Shown here piece by piece: positions 1 through 8,838 of a stretch of DNA of 64,000 nucleotides (its first letter is position 1; each line of letters begins with the position of its first letter). The stretch lies in assembly GCA_965237995.1 (NCBI GenBank), contig CBDEGO010000005.1, positions 248,001 through 312,000 of the forward strand. Direction: 5' to 3'. A program made the translations under genes and the position numbers. Below the pieces are notes generated by a model that saw only the letters and a program-made list of their open reading frames with translations, searched no databases and had not been told where the DNA came from. This DNA is from JAAELZ01 sp965237995. Its GTDB lineage: Bacteria; Pseudomonadota; Gammaproteobacteria; Arenicellales; Poriferihabitantaceae.

Positions 1-1
1 T

Positions 2-673
2 TCCCATATTGGGCAAGCCATTGACTCTATGAGGCGGTCATATGACTTGGCAATGATGGTAAAAACTGGTTGGGACAAAATGTCCGCACATCAGTTTGCT
101 ATGTCTAGCATTATGCATGGTTTTTGTTTTCTAGAGTCACTAGTTAATGATCTAGGTTACAAATTACTCTTTGACAAAGATTCTGATGACTATATACCAG
201 AAGAAAATAGAGATTTCCTATTAAAAAAATTAGCTTCTAATTGGAGCATGACCAGGAGCTTAGAGAAAATCACTTTCCTAATAGAACACCTTAAACTAGA
301 TACAATGAGCGAAAATCAAAGGCAGAAAATTGTTGAAATAAACAACCTTAGAAATATCTTAATGCATGGTAAATCCTATAGTACAACAATGCTTTTAGAA
401 TCTAATGGTGAGAATAGTTGGGAAGTACATGACCAAGAGGACTCCATAGATTGGTCAAAGAAATTTGCAGCTAATAAGTTCAACTCACCCGTCAATCTTG
501 ATTATTCTGATGCTAAAAAAAGTCTAGAGACAATATTAGACGTATGTAAGAAATTTTATTCAAAACATTCTATAGGGCTTAGCGTCTCTACATCATATCC
601 AAATGGTAGCTATAAGGCATTTTACGGAGAAGAAATAAATTTTGATGAATTACTTCAGTTGCCAACTAAATAG
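2..673 (+). CDS. HEPN-like protein in integron cassette (5' partial)
   Basis: The reading frame is open from the left window edge, so the start is unknown; the first ATG is at 29 and has no clear ribosome binding site. The product from that ATG is 214 aa and mostly helical. Residues 108-113 read RNILMH, which matches the R-x4-H signature of HEPN domains, and an acidic residue sits in an N-terminal helix (FLESL). HEPN proteins are often metal-independent RNases in toxin-antitoxin or defence systems, but some only mediate binding. The gene is AT-rich, and an attC site begins one base after its stop codon, as expected for a gene cassette. Assignment to HEPN rests on a short motif; no antitoxin partner is visible inside the window. 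Confidence 0.6.
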   Translation, partial: SHIGQAIDSMRRSYDLAMMVKTGWDKMSAHQFAMSSIMHGFCFLESLVNDLGYKLLFDKDSDDYIPEENRDFLLKKLASNWSMTRSLEKITFLIEHLKLDTMSENQRQKIVEINNLRNILMHGKSYSTTMLLESNGENSWEVHDQEDSIDWSKKFAANKFNSPVNLDYSDAKKSLETILDVCKKFYSKHSIGLSVSTSYPNGSYKAFYGEEINFDELLQLPTK

Positions 674-751
674 GCCTAACAAGGCCATAAAAGTTCGCCT
701 GCGGCTGGACCTCCGCACTGCGTGCTCCGGCCCTTTATGGCAACGTTATAC
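674..751 (+). other. Integron attC recombination site 1
   Basis: The R''-type core GCCTAAC lies at 674-680 and the R'-type core GTTATAC at 745-751. Between them the inner arms GCCATAAA (684-691) and TTTATGGC (734-741) are perfect inverted repeats. A GC-rich imperfect hairpin with GGCTGGACC and GCTCCGGCC sits in the middle. Size (78 bp), position directly after a stop codon and palindromic layout are those of an attC site. Recombination would occur between G745 and T746. Confidence 0.88.
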
Positions 752-766
752 GACAAATTTTTTCTG

Positions 767-1495
767 ATGCAAAATACAGATAAAATTACGATTACTTGGT
801 TAAAAGATCATGTGCCAGTAAAGCTATGGATGACAGCCTTTGGGTTCATTGCGGCGACTTTCTTGGCTGGTATTTCTTTTTCTAAATGGGAGAATATTGA
901 AATATGGCTCGAAAACCTAACTTCAAATGAAATAAGCAATAACATAATAGATGATTTGCAAGAACAATTGAAGGATAAGGAAAATCAGCTTCTTGCTTTA
1001 GACATTCGTCTAAAAAAGTTAAAGCCTTTCCGATTTACTGAAGAAGATGTTGAAAAATTAGCTGAATCTAATGCGACCGAAATGCAACAATTAATTGATG
1101 AAAACAAAAAATTGAGAACTGAAATTGACACTCTTAAAACAAGACTTCACAGTTCTACCAAAATTTTAGAAGAGAGAGTCTCTGATATCGAAAAAGAATC
1201 AGTTTCAGAATTTGCTGATAAGCTTGTAGGCGCTTGGAGCGGCTCTCATAGTGCCGGTGCTTTAACTACGATAACGGAATATTATTACTACATGACATTC
1301 ACCCCTGATTATAGAATTAGTGCTAGTTGGATAGATGACGGTTTCGTAGATTGCGCGTTTACAGAAAATAAGCAAGTTCTATCGGTTACTTGCCCCGATG
1401 AAAAAAGCTACAAAATTACTGTTCTGATGAAATCCAATTCTAAAATTACTGTTCTATATCAAAACCTAGCTCGGGTACTTTCAAGGGACTCATGA
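767..1495 (+). CDS. Membrane-anchored coiled-coil protein in integron cassette
   Basis: I do not recognise the family. From ATG 767 (MQNTDK) the product is 242 aa. ATG 737 and GTG 722 are also in frame but lie inside the attC site, so 767 is preferred. One membrane segment is visible near residues 22-38 (WMTAFGFIAATFLAG), followed by a charged, heptad-like coiled coil of roughly 110 residues, then a C-terminal region with several aromatic residues (YYYYMTF) that may be a small beta-rich domain. The gene fills the cassette between attC 1 and attC 2 and is AT-rich compared with the chromosome to the right. A role in phage defence or envelope function is possible but unsupported by any motif. 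Confidence 0.7.
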   Translation: MQNTDKITITWLKDHVPVKLWMTAFGFIAATFLAGISFSKWENIEIWLENLTSNEISNNIIDDLQEQLKDKENQLLALDIRLKKLKPFRFTEEDVEKLAESNATEMQQLIDENKKLRTEIDTLKTRLHSSTKILEERVSDIEKESVSEFADKLVGAWSGSHSAGALTTITEYYYYMTFTPDYRISASWIDDGFVDCAFTENKQVLSVTCPDEKSYKITVLMKSNSKITVLYQNLARVLSRDS

Positions 1496-1529
1496 TCATA
1501 AGTGATATAGAAAGAAAATCCATACAAGT

Positions 1530-1597
1530 GTATTAAGTCATTCACTTCGTTCATTGGGACGCTCCACTGCGTTACGCGCCCCTTATAAACGTTAGGC
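1530..1597 (+). other. Integron attC recombination site 2
   Basis: The R' core GTTAGGC lies at 1591-1597. The opposite core is less perfect (GTATTAAG, 1530-1537) but fits the complement of the start of its own cassette (TTATAC at 746-751) with one extra base. A central stem is formed by GGGACGC and GCGCCCC. The layout resembles attC sites of marine gammaproteobacterial integrons. Confidence 0.8.
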
Positions 1598-1619
1598 CTA
1601 GAAATATAGAGCGTCTAGT

Positions 1620-1841
1620 TTGAAATCTAAAGTAACGCTACCAGCAGTACTTTTTTTACTAACTGGCGCTGTTAGCCTATTTGTAGAAAATACGTACTAT
1701 CAGTATGTAGATGAAAATGGTTTTCTTCAAGAAAGTATGTTTCTACCCATTGGCGTATTTTCTTTAATTATTGGAACAATATTAACGTTTATTATTATCG
1801 CCAATACTTTTATTAAAATGCTCCGCCAAGCATATAAATAA
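1620..1841 (+). CDS. Small two-TM membrane protein in integron cassette
   Basis: The ORF encodes 73 aa from a TTG start 22 bases after the attC 2 core; no strong ribosome binding site is seen. Two hydrophobic segments are clear, residues about 6-23 (LPAVLFLLTGAVSLFV) and 43-66 (PIGVFSLIIGTILTFIIIA), joined by a polar loop rich in Tyr and Glu. No family is recognised. The gene occupies most of the third cassette. Small membrane proteins are frequent cassette cargo; no function can be given. Confidence 0.6.
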   Translation: MKSKVTLPAVLFLLTGAVSLFVENTYYQYVDENGFLQESMFLPIGVFSLIIGTILTFIIIANTFIKMLRQAYK

Positions 1842-1898
1842 CAATAAATCACACATCCCAATGGATTGCAGGTGACGCAGCTGAACCCGACGTTATGG
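1838..1898 (+). other. Possible degenerate third attC site / edge of cassette array
   Basis: Directly after the 73-aa ORF, ATAAC (1838-1842) and the GTTAT of GTTATGG (1892-1898) are complementary, and the segment before the second core (GCTGAACCCGAC) resembles attC right arms. The expected GCCTAA arm of the third cassette is absent, so the site is degenerate or truncated. To the right the sequence changes to ordinary chromosomal genes. Confidence 0.4.
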
Positions 1899-1979
1899 GC
1901 CCAGTTTTATGCCATCGATGTTACTTGAACTGAAAAGAATAGGTTGCTTCAATGATGAAGGCTGATTAGCATCTAAGGC

Positions 1980-2621
1980 ATGAATAATCGACTGCCTATT
2001 TTCCTACTGGTCACCTATTTAATACTGATGGCCGTACTCGCGATTAATCCCTATGAGCGCGGCACTTGGCTTGCTGAAAACTTGCCAGTTATGATTGTCG
2101 TAGCGATATTGGTGTTGACCTACCAGCGCTTCCGGTTTTCAAATACGGCTTATGTATTAATGTGGGGATTTCTGTGTATTCACACTATTGGAGGCCATTA
2201 TTCCTTCGCGCGAGTACCGTTTGATTGGGGCAATCAGTTGCTTGCGATGACAGGGATCGATTCCCTTTTTCCAGATGGTCGTAACAATTTCGACCGCATG
2301 GGCCATTTTTTAGTCGGCGTGTTCGGCTATCCAGCAGCCGAACTTGCGTATCGCAAAAAATGGATTACCAGCATTACGGTTGCCGTCGTGTTTGGTATTT
2401 TCGCGCTTGGCTTTTGGGGGGCGTTATACGAAGTCATTGAGATGATTTATGCAGTAGTCGCGGGCGGTGAACATGCAGCAGACTTCTTAGGCTCGCAAGG
2501 TGATATCTGGGATGCCCAGAAAGACATGGCTTTAGACATTCTAGGGGCCATCTGCTCTACCGCTTTATTCGCACTTATTTGGTCTAATCGAGCGCCATCC
2601 TATCTTGACTCGCGCTACTAA
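1980..2621 (+). CDS. yjdF: DUF2238 / YjdF-family inner membrane protein
   Basis: The 213-aa product is a polytopic membrane protein with five to six hydrophobic segments. Family features visible are the HTIGGHYSFARVPF loop, the DRMGHFLVG motif in mid-protein, and the acidic GALYEVIE helix followed by GSQGDIWDAQKDM. The length matches E. coli YjdF. The biochemical function of this family is unknown. It is the first normal chromosomal gene right of the integron cassettes. It converges on the AraC-type gene, whose stop lies 118 bp away. The start ATG 1980 has only a weak upstream TAAGG. Confidence 0.88.
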   Translation: MNNRLPIFLLVTYLILMAVLAINPYERGTWLAENLPVMIVVAILVLTYQRFRFSNTAYVLMWGFLCIHTIGGHYSFARVPFDWGNQLLAMTGIDSLFPDGRNNFDRMGHFLVGVFGYPAAELAYRKKWITSITVAVVFGIFALGFWGALYEVIEMIYAVVAGGEHAADFLGSQGDIWDAQKDMALDILGAICSTALFALIWSNRAPSYLDSRY

Positions 2622-2738
2622 ATTGTAAGAGGTTATTAGAGTCAACGATGTGGCGTTTTAATTACAATGGCCCAAGCTAAAAGGAAGCCTGATACCAGAA
2701 TACTGACGAATACGGGGCAAACTGGGTTGTTTCAACAC

Positions 2739-3770
2739 TCAAACGCCGTTAGTTATTGACGCAGAACGGCGCCACTGCGAGGGGCTAACTGACATTACCC
2801 GTTTGAACTGCTGATTAAAATTTGACTTGGTATTAAACCCTGTCCGGTACATTATTTCCGTTATCGTTAAATCGCTATCTTGCAACTGTATACAGACATC
2901 TTCAATTCGACGGTTATTGATGAAGGTAGATACATTAAGGTGTGTCACGCGATTTACCGCATCCGATACTTGCCTAGCAGGAACCCCAAGTTTTCTAGCC
3001 ACTTTGTTTAATGTTAAGTCTGGGTCATGATGTAATTTAGTTTCATCTAATAATTGGGTGAAATTTTCTACCGTCCGCACGGCTTGCTCGCTTTCAAGTG
3101 CAGTGCGCTCGTTGGGTTTATTGCGTAGATTGGCTAAAGGCCGAATAAGCAGAAACGACAATGACCCAAGCAAACCAAAGACGCTGACCAATCCGACGAT
3201 GCTAGGAATATTAATACCTTGATTGCGCCAGTTGTCTGCAGCAATGGTTACATCTGTCAGCCCCGACATCAAAAGAAACAGCACCACCATCCATAACCAC
3301 AAAAGCAGGCTTTTGCTTAAGTTTAACGCTACCCAACTTAGTTCATCTTGCCCTCTTAGCCCTTGCTTGGTTAATAAGCCAGCATAGAAAATTGCCACAA
3401 CACCCAACGAGAGATCAATAAGATATCGCGCAAAACAGATACTTAGCAACACGACTATTAATGGTAACAAGTGCAACAAATAAGACGTCTTGGATTTATC
3501 CGCAAGCCATCGAGGTGATTGAAAACTGAGATAAGCTAATGGTGGGATAAGCGCTGCGATAAGGGGTTGTATTAGCCTTGCTTGGTCCCAGCCATAACCA
3601 AACCGACACCCGATTAGTAAAAACTGGAAGGCGGCAAACCCAAGGAATACGGGTAAAAATTGGCTGAAACACTTGTCAGTGGAAAGGCCTTTCACTTTTA
3701 TAAGCAAAAGTAGTAAAGCCATTGCGGGAACAAAAGTCACAGGAATTAGCAACATATCGATTTCACTCAC
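2739..3770 (-). CDS. AraC-family regulator with membrane-embedded N-terminus
   Basis: This 343-aa protein has about seven hydrophobic helices over residues 5-215, then a linker, then an AraC/XylS DNA-binding domain over about residues 240-338. The two helix-turn-helix units are visible as LTLNKVARKLGVPARQVSDA and LTITEIMYRTGFNTKSNFNQ, followed by the usual SPSQWRR ending. Membrane-linked AraC regulators are thought to sense envelope or extracellular signals; the ligand here is unknown. The gene is monocistronic, convergent with the YjdF gene and separated from the LysR pseudogene by about 125 bp. Confidence 0.88.
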   Translation of the reverse strand: MSEIDMLLIPVTFVPAMALLLLLIKVKGLSTDKCFSQFLPVFLGFAAFQFLLIGCRFGYGWDQARLIQPLIAALIPPLAYLSFQSPRWLADKSKTSYLLHLLPLIVVLLSICFARYLIDLSLGVVAIFYAGLLTKQGLRGQDELSWVALNLSKSLLLWLWMVVLFLLMSGLTDVTIAADNWRNQGINIPSIVGLVSVFGLLGSLSFLLIRPLANLRNKPNERTALESEQAVRTVENFTQLLDETKLHHDPDLTLNKVARKLGVPARQVSDAVNRVTHLNVSTFINNRRIEDVCIQLQDSDLTITEIMYRTGFNTKSNFNQQFKRVMSVSPSQWRRSASITNGV

Positions 3771-3896
3771 GTCTTAAAGATTACCGACTTTGTCTTAGTT
3801 TTAACCACAATAAGACCTAAATCGCGATTCAGGTCTTAACAAATACCAAGCTAAACTCAACCACTATCGACTGAACACCTAATTTGAATAGATGAT

Positions 3897-4823
3897 TTAC
3901 CTAAGAAACTCAGTGACATCTAATATCCATTGTCGAACAATCTGATTTTCTGGTGTGCTATCAACTCGGCTTTCAGGCATCACTAAATAATGATTCCGGT
4001 CAATTTTATAGCTTTCTTTTAGTGGCCTGACTAAATGCTTGATCGAAAGTTGTTCGTGCACAAGGTGCAACCAACCAACAGCGACGCCAACACCCCCGAT
4101 TGCGGACTGAACCAGCAGGTTATAGTTATCCAATGTATATCCAGATTCTTGTAAAGCGCTTGAACAGCCTAGTTCTCTACCGAGCACTGTCCAATTTATA
4201 GGCTTCCAACGCAATCCGGCCCAATGGGTATCGCGTAGATGTAACAGAGATTGATTTTGCAAGTCGTCTGGATGCGTGAAATCTGGGTTCTGCTTGAGAT
4301 ATTCCGGACTGCATACTGGAAAAATCTCCTCTGAAAACAATAAATCAGCATGTAGCCCCGGTTAAGGTTCGTAACCAAGCACAATGGCCATATCCACTGA
4401 ATCTAGCAAGTTATAAGGGCTTTGCTCAGTAGTCAGTATATTTAATTCAAGCTCTGGGAAATCGGTATGAAAAGAAGAAAGCTGCGTCGTCATAAACTGA
4501 TTGGCAAAAGCAAGACGCATGGCAACCGATACCCGATTCGCCGAATCTTTGGTTTTAAGTTGTATTGCTGTTTCGGTAATAAACGACAACCCCATCGCCA
4601 CGGCTTTATAAAACCGCTCTCCGTCATCAGTCAAGGATAACGTGCGACCATGACGATGGAATAGCGCTAAACCAAAATGGTTCTCTAGCACTCGGATTTG
4701 TTTGCTGATAGCCGCTTGTGTAACAAATAATTCGTTTGCAGCGCGCGAAAAACTCAAGAGGCGTGCTGATGCCTCAAACGGTTTTAGTGTGTTCAAAGGT
4801 GGTAGTATGCGATTTGATGGCAC
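3897..4823 (-). pseudogene. LysR-family regulator (GcvA-like) with in-frame nonsense codon
   Basis: The N-terminal part (4823-4365, 153 aa) holds a complete winged helix-turn-helix (FSRAANELFVTQAAISKQIR) and the start of the substrate-binding domain. It ends at a TAA codon (4364-4362) after VLGYEP. The same frame continues without shift through PGLHADLLFSEEIFPVCSP to a normal C-terminus at 3897, giving about 308 codons in total. In GcvA-like proteins a Trp normally occupies this position before PGL, so the stop replaces a conserved residue. The gene is divergent from the lyase gene at 5006 and was probably its regulator. It is a recent pseudogene unless the base call is wrong. Confidence 0.88.
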
Positions 4824-5005
4824 TAAGGTTTATTCTCCGATGAGTAGAGTTAATAAATCAGGATTTTTCATTATAACCAATAGTTATACTTGCATGAATC
4901 ATTTATAGCTGGAGATTTAGTTGCTATACAAATAATATACTCGTCAGATAACTAGTTAATCGCAGTATTTAAAAACAGTAATAATGAGCACCGTGGAGAT
5001 TTAGC

Positions 5006-5971
5006 ATGACCAAACTCAAAGGTATTTTTGCAGCCATGTGTACGCCGTTCGATGACACCGGCGAACATATTGAAGAAGGAAAATATACTCAGCACATAGA
5101 TGAAATGATTGAAGCGGGTCTGCATGGCCTAGTCTTATGTTCGGGCACAGGTGAATACGCCTATTTGCGTGACGAAGAAAAACAACGGCTGATCGAGTTA
5201 GGGGCGAAGCATGTTAATGGACGTGTTCCCACTATTGCTCAAACGACGGCACTCAGTACTGCTGACTGTATTGAAAAGTCGCGTATGGCCGAAGATGCGG
5301 GGGCGTCTGCGGTCATGGTGTTGCCGCCTTTTCTCGAAGCACCTGGAGAAAAGGGAATCATTTATCATTATGAAGCACTTGCAAAAGCAATCAGCATTCC
5401 CGTTGTTATGTACAATGTTCCCGAACAGTCTTGCGTAACCATTACTCCCGAGTTATATCGCAAGCTGCTTGCGATTGAAAACCTAGATTATATTAAAGAT
5501 AGCTCTGCTGATTTTACAGCGGTTCAAAAATTAATTGGCGTTGGCGGTGGCGTGTTGAATGGAATTGATGCGTTGGCGCCATACTCTCTGATGGCAGGGT
5601 GTGTTGGCATGATATGGGGGGCTGCCAATTATATGCCTCACGAGTGTGCCAAATTATACGATCTTATCGAGTCTGGAGATTACACCGAAGCGCTTGAACT
5701 ATGGCGCACAATGACGGCTTTATCATTGTGGTTTGGCGGCAACAATTACGATGTCGATTACTTAACAGGCATTAAAGCAGCCGCTCGACTTGCCGGTCGT
5801 GATCTAGGGCCCTGCCGCAGACCACTCCCACCTGTGCCCGCACCCGCGCGCCAGGCCATTCGGATGGGCATGTCAAAACTGCCATTTAATTCTGCCGGAA
5901 ATAATCGTTTGGTGTGGAGAGATTGGCAGGAAGAACGAGATTGGTTGGTTCAGTCTTACCTTAAGAAATAA
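5006..5971 (+). CDS. Dihydrodipicolinate synthase (DapA)/NAL-family aldolase or deaminase
   Basis: A 321-aa TIM-barrel lyase. The Schiff-base lysine is in YIKDSS, the catalytic tyrosine in VVMYNVP, and the pyruvate-carboxylate loop reads SGTGEYA. A Pro-rich stretch (GPCRRPLPPVPAPARQ) is followed by a C-terminal tail somewhat longer than in lysine-biosynthesis DapA. GGAG upstream of ATG 5006 supports the start. It is followed by an aldehyde dehydrogenase, an FAD amine oxidoreductase and an MttB homologue, so a catabolic role is likelier than lysine synthesis. One precedent is the pyrroline-4-hydroxy-2-carboxylate deaminase of hydroxyproline degradation, which belongs to the same family and feeds a semialdehyde to an aldehyde dehydrogenase. 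Substrate unproven. Confidence 0.85.
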   Translation: MTKLKGIFAAMCTPFDDTGEHIEEGKYTQHIDEMIEAGLHGLVLCSGTGEYAYLRDEEKQRLIELGAKHVNGRVPTIAQTTALSTADCIEKSRMAEDAGASAVMVLPPFLEAPGEKGIIYHYEALAKAISIPVVMYNVPEQSCVTITPELYRKLLAIENLDYIKDSSADFTAVQKLIGVGGGVLNGIDALAPYSLMAGCVGMIWGAANYMPHECAKLYDLIESGDYTEALELWRTMTALSLWFGGNNYDVDYLTGIKAAARLAGRDLGPCRRPLPPVPAPARQAIRMGMSKLPFNSAGNNRLVWRDWQEERDWLVQSYLKK

Positions 5972-6000
5972 TTATATTGAATATGACTGCGGAGAAAAAC

Positions 6001-7479
6001 ATGACCAAACAATCCAAAAGCCAAAATAAATTCTCGACCAATTGTGTTATCGCCGGTCGAAGTGTGCCAGCGGTGAGCGGTGAAACATTTGAAACCATCA
6101 ATCCGGCTAATGGCGAGGTTATCGCCAACATCGCAAAAGGAGATGCTGCTGACGTAGATGCCGCTGTTGCTGCTGCAAGAAATGCATTTGATCAGGGGCC
6201 TTGGCCAAGGCTATCTCCCTCGGAGCGTAAAGTGATTATGCAACGATTTGCCACATTGGTAGAGGCGAATATCGATGAACTTGCGCAAATGGAGTCCCTT
6301 GAAGCAGGCAAACCCATTACTGACTGCATGGAAATTGATTTGCCTGAAACGGTCAGCACCTTGCGGTGGCATGCTGAAGCGGCAGACAAGATATACGACC
6401 AGATATCGCCCACCGGTCGCGGTGTGGTGTCGATGATTGTTAAAGAACCGCTAGGCGTAGTAGGGGTAATTTTACCCTGGAATTTCCCAATCATGATGGC
6501 AGCTTGGAAACTCGGCCCATTATTGGCATCCGGCAATACGGCGGTATTAAAACCTGCAGAACAAACGTCACTTTCAACCATTCGTTTAGCAGAACTGGCG
6601 ACTGAGGCAGGTGTGCCAGATGGCGTGATCAATGTTGTACCTGGGTACGGAGAAACTGCGGGGCAGGCAATTGGGTTACACCCACATATCGATTGCGTGG
6701 GGTTTACTGGGTCCACTGAAACAGGTCGGTTATTTTTAAAGTATTCAGCGGACTCAAACCTGAAACGCATATTGCTTGAATGCGGCGGCAAAAATCCGAT
6801 GATTGTCATGGAGGATGTGGATGATCTGGATACTGTTGCTGACCATGCAGCAAATTCAATATTCTGGAATATGGGTGAAAATTGCTCTTCTAACTCCCGA
6901 TTATTGGTGCATTCATCCATAAAAGATGAACTAACCGAAAAGATCGTGGAACGCGCGCACGATTGGGTCATTGGTGACCCTATGGATAATGCAACCCGAG
7001 TTGGCCCAATGATCGAGGAATCCCATCTCAACAAGGTTCTCAAGCATATTGATGATGCAAAAACGCAAGGGGCAAATCTACTGCGAGGCGGAAACCGAGT
7101 GCGAGCAGATAGTGGCGGATACTATATCGAGCCGACCATTTTTGATGGTGTTACCCCTGAAATGCGCTTGTTTCACGAGGAAGTTTTTGGCCCCGTATTG
7201 GCGATCTCTACTTTCGAAACACCTGAAGAAGCCATTGAAATGGCCAATAACTCTGAATATGGGCTGGCCGCTTCGGTGTTTACTGCCAGCAATAAAACCG
7301 CCCATAACGCAGCTCGAGCGATTCAGGCAGGTACCGTTGCAGTGAATTGTTATGCAGAGGGCGATATTACAACGCCGTTCGGTGGTTACAAACAATCAGG
7401 TTTTGGCGGTCGAGATAAATCTCTGGCAGCACATGATCAATACTGTGAACTTAAAACAATATGGATTGATTTATCCTGA
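6001..7479 (+). CDS. PuuC-like NAD(P)+ aldehyde dehydrogenase
   Basis: From ATG 6001, which has GGAG seven bases upstream, the product is 492 aa; ATG 5983 is also possible but less well placed. The Rossmann region carries FTGSTETGR, the general base is in LECGGKNP and the nucleophilic cysteine in GENCSSNSR. The C-terminal PFGGYKQSGFGGRDKS and ELKTIW stretch closely resembles E. coli PuuC, the gamma-glutamyl-aminobutyraldehyde dehydrogenase. It lies 29 bp after the lyase gene and probably oxidises an amino- or keto-acid semialdehyde made by that enzyme or by the FAD oxidoreductase. Exact substrate unknown. Confidence 0.92.
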   Translation: MTKQSKSQNKFSTNCVIAGRSVPAVSGETFETINPANGEVIANIAKGDAADVDAAVAAARNAFDQGPWPRLSPSERKVIMQRFATLVEANIDELAQMESLEAGKPITDCMEIDLPETVSTLRWHAEAADKIYDQISPTGRGVVSMIVKEPLGVVGVILPWNFPIMMAAWKLGPLLASGNTAVLKPAEQTSLSTIRLAELATEAGVPDGVINVVPGYGETAGQAIGLHPHIDCVGFTGSTETGRLFLKYSADSNLKRILLECGGKNPMIVMEDVDDLDTVADHAANSIFWNMGENCSSNSRLLVHSSIKDELTEKIVERAHDWVIGDPMDNATRVGPMIEESHLNKVLKHIDDAKTQGANLLRGGNRVRADSGGYYIEPTIFDGVTPEMRLFHEEVFGPVLAISTFETPEEAIEMANNSEYGLAASVFTASNKTAHNAARAIQAGTVAVNCYAEGDITTPFGGYKQSGFGGRDKSLAAHDQYCELKTIWIDLS

Positions 7480-7521
7480 CTGAGCACTTTTACAGCTAAA
7501 CACATTTAAGATTAGTCTAAA

Positions 7522-8838
7522 TTGAAACTTGATGCGCTTCCTTTTAATGACAACAATAATGGATGGCTTGAAATACTGCCCACATTACCACCAGCCAAAA
7601 TCATTTCTGGTGATCAACTGTTTGACTATGCTGTTGTTGGTGCCGGATTTACCGGGCTCGCTGCTGCCCGTCGATTAGGGGAACTTAAGCCAGATGCGTC
7701 CATTGCGCTAATCGACGCAGGGCGTATAGGAAACAACGCATCCGGTCGCTGCTCTGGATTTGCCATCGACCAGGCTTATAATATTCGCGCAAAAAGTTTT
7801 GCTGACGAAATCGAAAATGAAAAGAAACAACTGCGCTTAAACAGAGCGGGACAGGCAGCATTACGAACCGTTATTGACGAATTTTCCATTGATTGCGATT
7901 GGACTGATTGTGGAAAAATACACGGGGCAAGCAGCGACGCAGGAAGGCATTTCTTGCGAAAACTATCAAGTAATCTAGATATGCTGGGTAGTGATTACAC
8001 GTTTTATGATGCTGCAAAAATGAAGTCCATCACCGGGTTGGATTTTTATATAGAAGGCTTGCATACGCCCGGAACGCAGCAGATGCAACCTGCTGCACTG
8101 GTTCGGGGGCTAAGTGAAACACTACCTGACAACGTATCTGTTTTTGAAAATAGCCCAGTCACGGAGGTTGATTACGGCGCTCCTCACCAACTTATTACGA
8201 AGCAAGGCAAGGTGACCGCTACAACACTAGTTCTCGCAAACAACGGATGGGGGACTGAGTTTGGCTTTTATCAACATCATATTATTCCAGTTCCAACCTA
8301 TGCCAGTATGACTCGGGAATTGACCCCTGAAGAATTGCGCGCTCTAGGGGGTGATAAATCATGGGGCCTTGTACCCGCACACCCATTTGGCTCGACTATT
8401 CGCCGACTAAAAGAGAATCGTATTTTAGTTCGCAGTATCTATGCCTACTCAGCTAAGCATAACCCCACTGAGAAACAGCGATTATGGGCGCGAAAAATAC
8501 ATCGAAAATCGTTTCTCAAGCGATTTCCAATGCTCGAAGACGTGGAATTTGAGTACAGCTGGGGAGGGAGTTTATGCTTGTCGGAAAATGGCAATCCAAT
8601 TTTTGGCGAATTAAGACAAGATGTATATGGGAGTCTGTGCCACAACGGTGTTGGTGTTGCCCGCGGTACGATCTGTGGAAAACTAATCGCTGAACAAGTA
8701 GCTGGCTATGATTCAGAATTACTTGATTTTATGAAAAATGCAAACCGCCCAAGTAAAACATTACCTAAATGGATGTTGCGCATTGGTGCGCCTATCAATC
8801 TGGCGAATCGCCGCCGGCAAGCGGGTTTAGAATTATGA
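7522..8838 (+). CDS. FAD-dependent amine oxidoreductase (DAO/PuuB-like)
   Basis: A 438-aa DAO-family flavoprotein. The dinucleotide fold is YAVVGAGFTGLAAAR (about residues 36-50), followed by a Gly/Ser-rich SGRCSGF loop typical of amine oxidoreductases. Near the C-terminus GSLCHNGVGVARGT is the second FAD contact. The start is TTG at 7522; no ATG lies near, and the ribosome binding site is weak. The closest type is gamma-glutamylputrescine oxidoreductase or sarcosine oxidase-like enzymes, which oxidise a C-N bond to an imine. Its stop overlaps the MttB-family start (ATGA, 8835-8838), indicating translational coupling and linking it to methylated-amine metabolism. Confidence 0.87.
   Translation: MKLDALPFNDNNNGWLEILPTLPPAKIISGDQLFDYAVVGAGFTGLAAARRLGELKPDASIALIDAGRIGNNASGRCSGFAIDQAYNIRAKSFADEIENEKKQLRLNRAGQAALRTVIDEFSIDCDWTDCGKIHGASSDAGRHFLRKLSSNLDMLGSDYTFYDAAKMKSITGLDFYIEGLHTPGTQQMQPAALVRGLSETLPDNVSVFENSPVTEVDYGAPHQLITKQGKVTATTLVLANNGWGTEFGFYQHHIIPVPTYASMTRELTPEELRALGGDKSWGLVPAHPFGSTIRRLKENRILVRSIYAYSAKHNPTEKQRLWARKIHRKSFLKRFPMLEDVEFEYSWGGSLCLSENGNPIFGELRQDVYGSLCHNGVGVARGTICGKLIAEQVAGYDSELLDFMKNANRPSKTLPKWMLRIGAPINLANRRRQAGLEL

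Noticed and set aside
4362..4364. In-frame stop at a Trp position might mean an altered genetic code.
   Set aside because: The codon is TAA, not TGA; codes that read a stop as Trp use TGA, and all other genes here use the standard code.
4949..4958. Palindrome TAACTAGTTA upstream of the DapA-family gene.
   Set aside because: Ten bases in AT-rich DNA can occur by chance, and the divergent regulator is a pseudogene; no repeat of it was seen.
6192..7043. A 283-aa open frame on the minus strand.
   Set aside because: It lies wholly inside the aldehyde dehydrogenase gene in antisense and has no family features; a shadow ORF.
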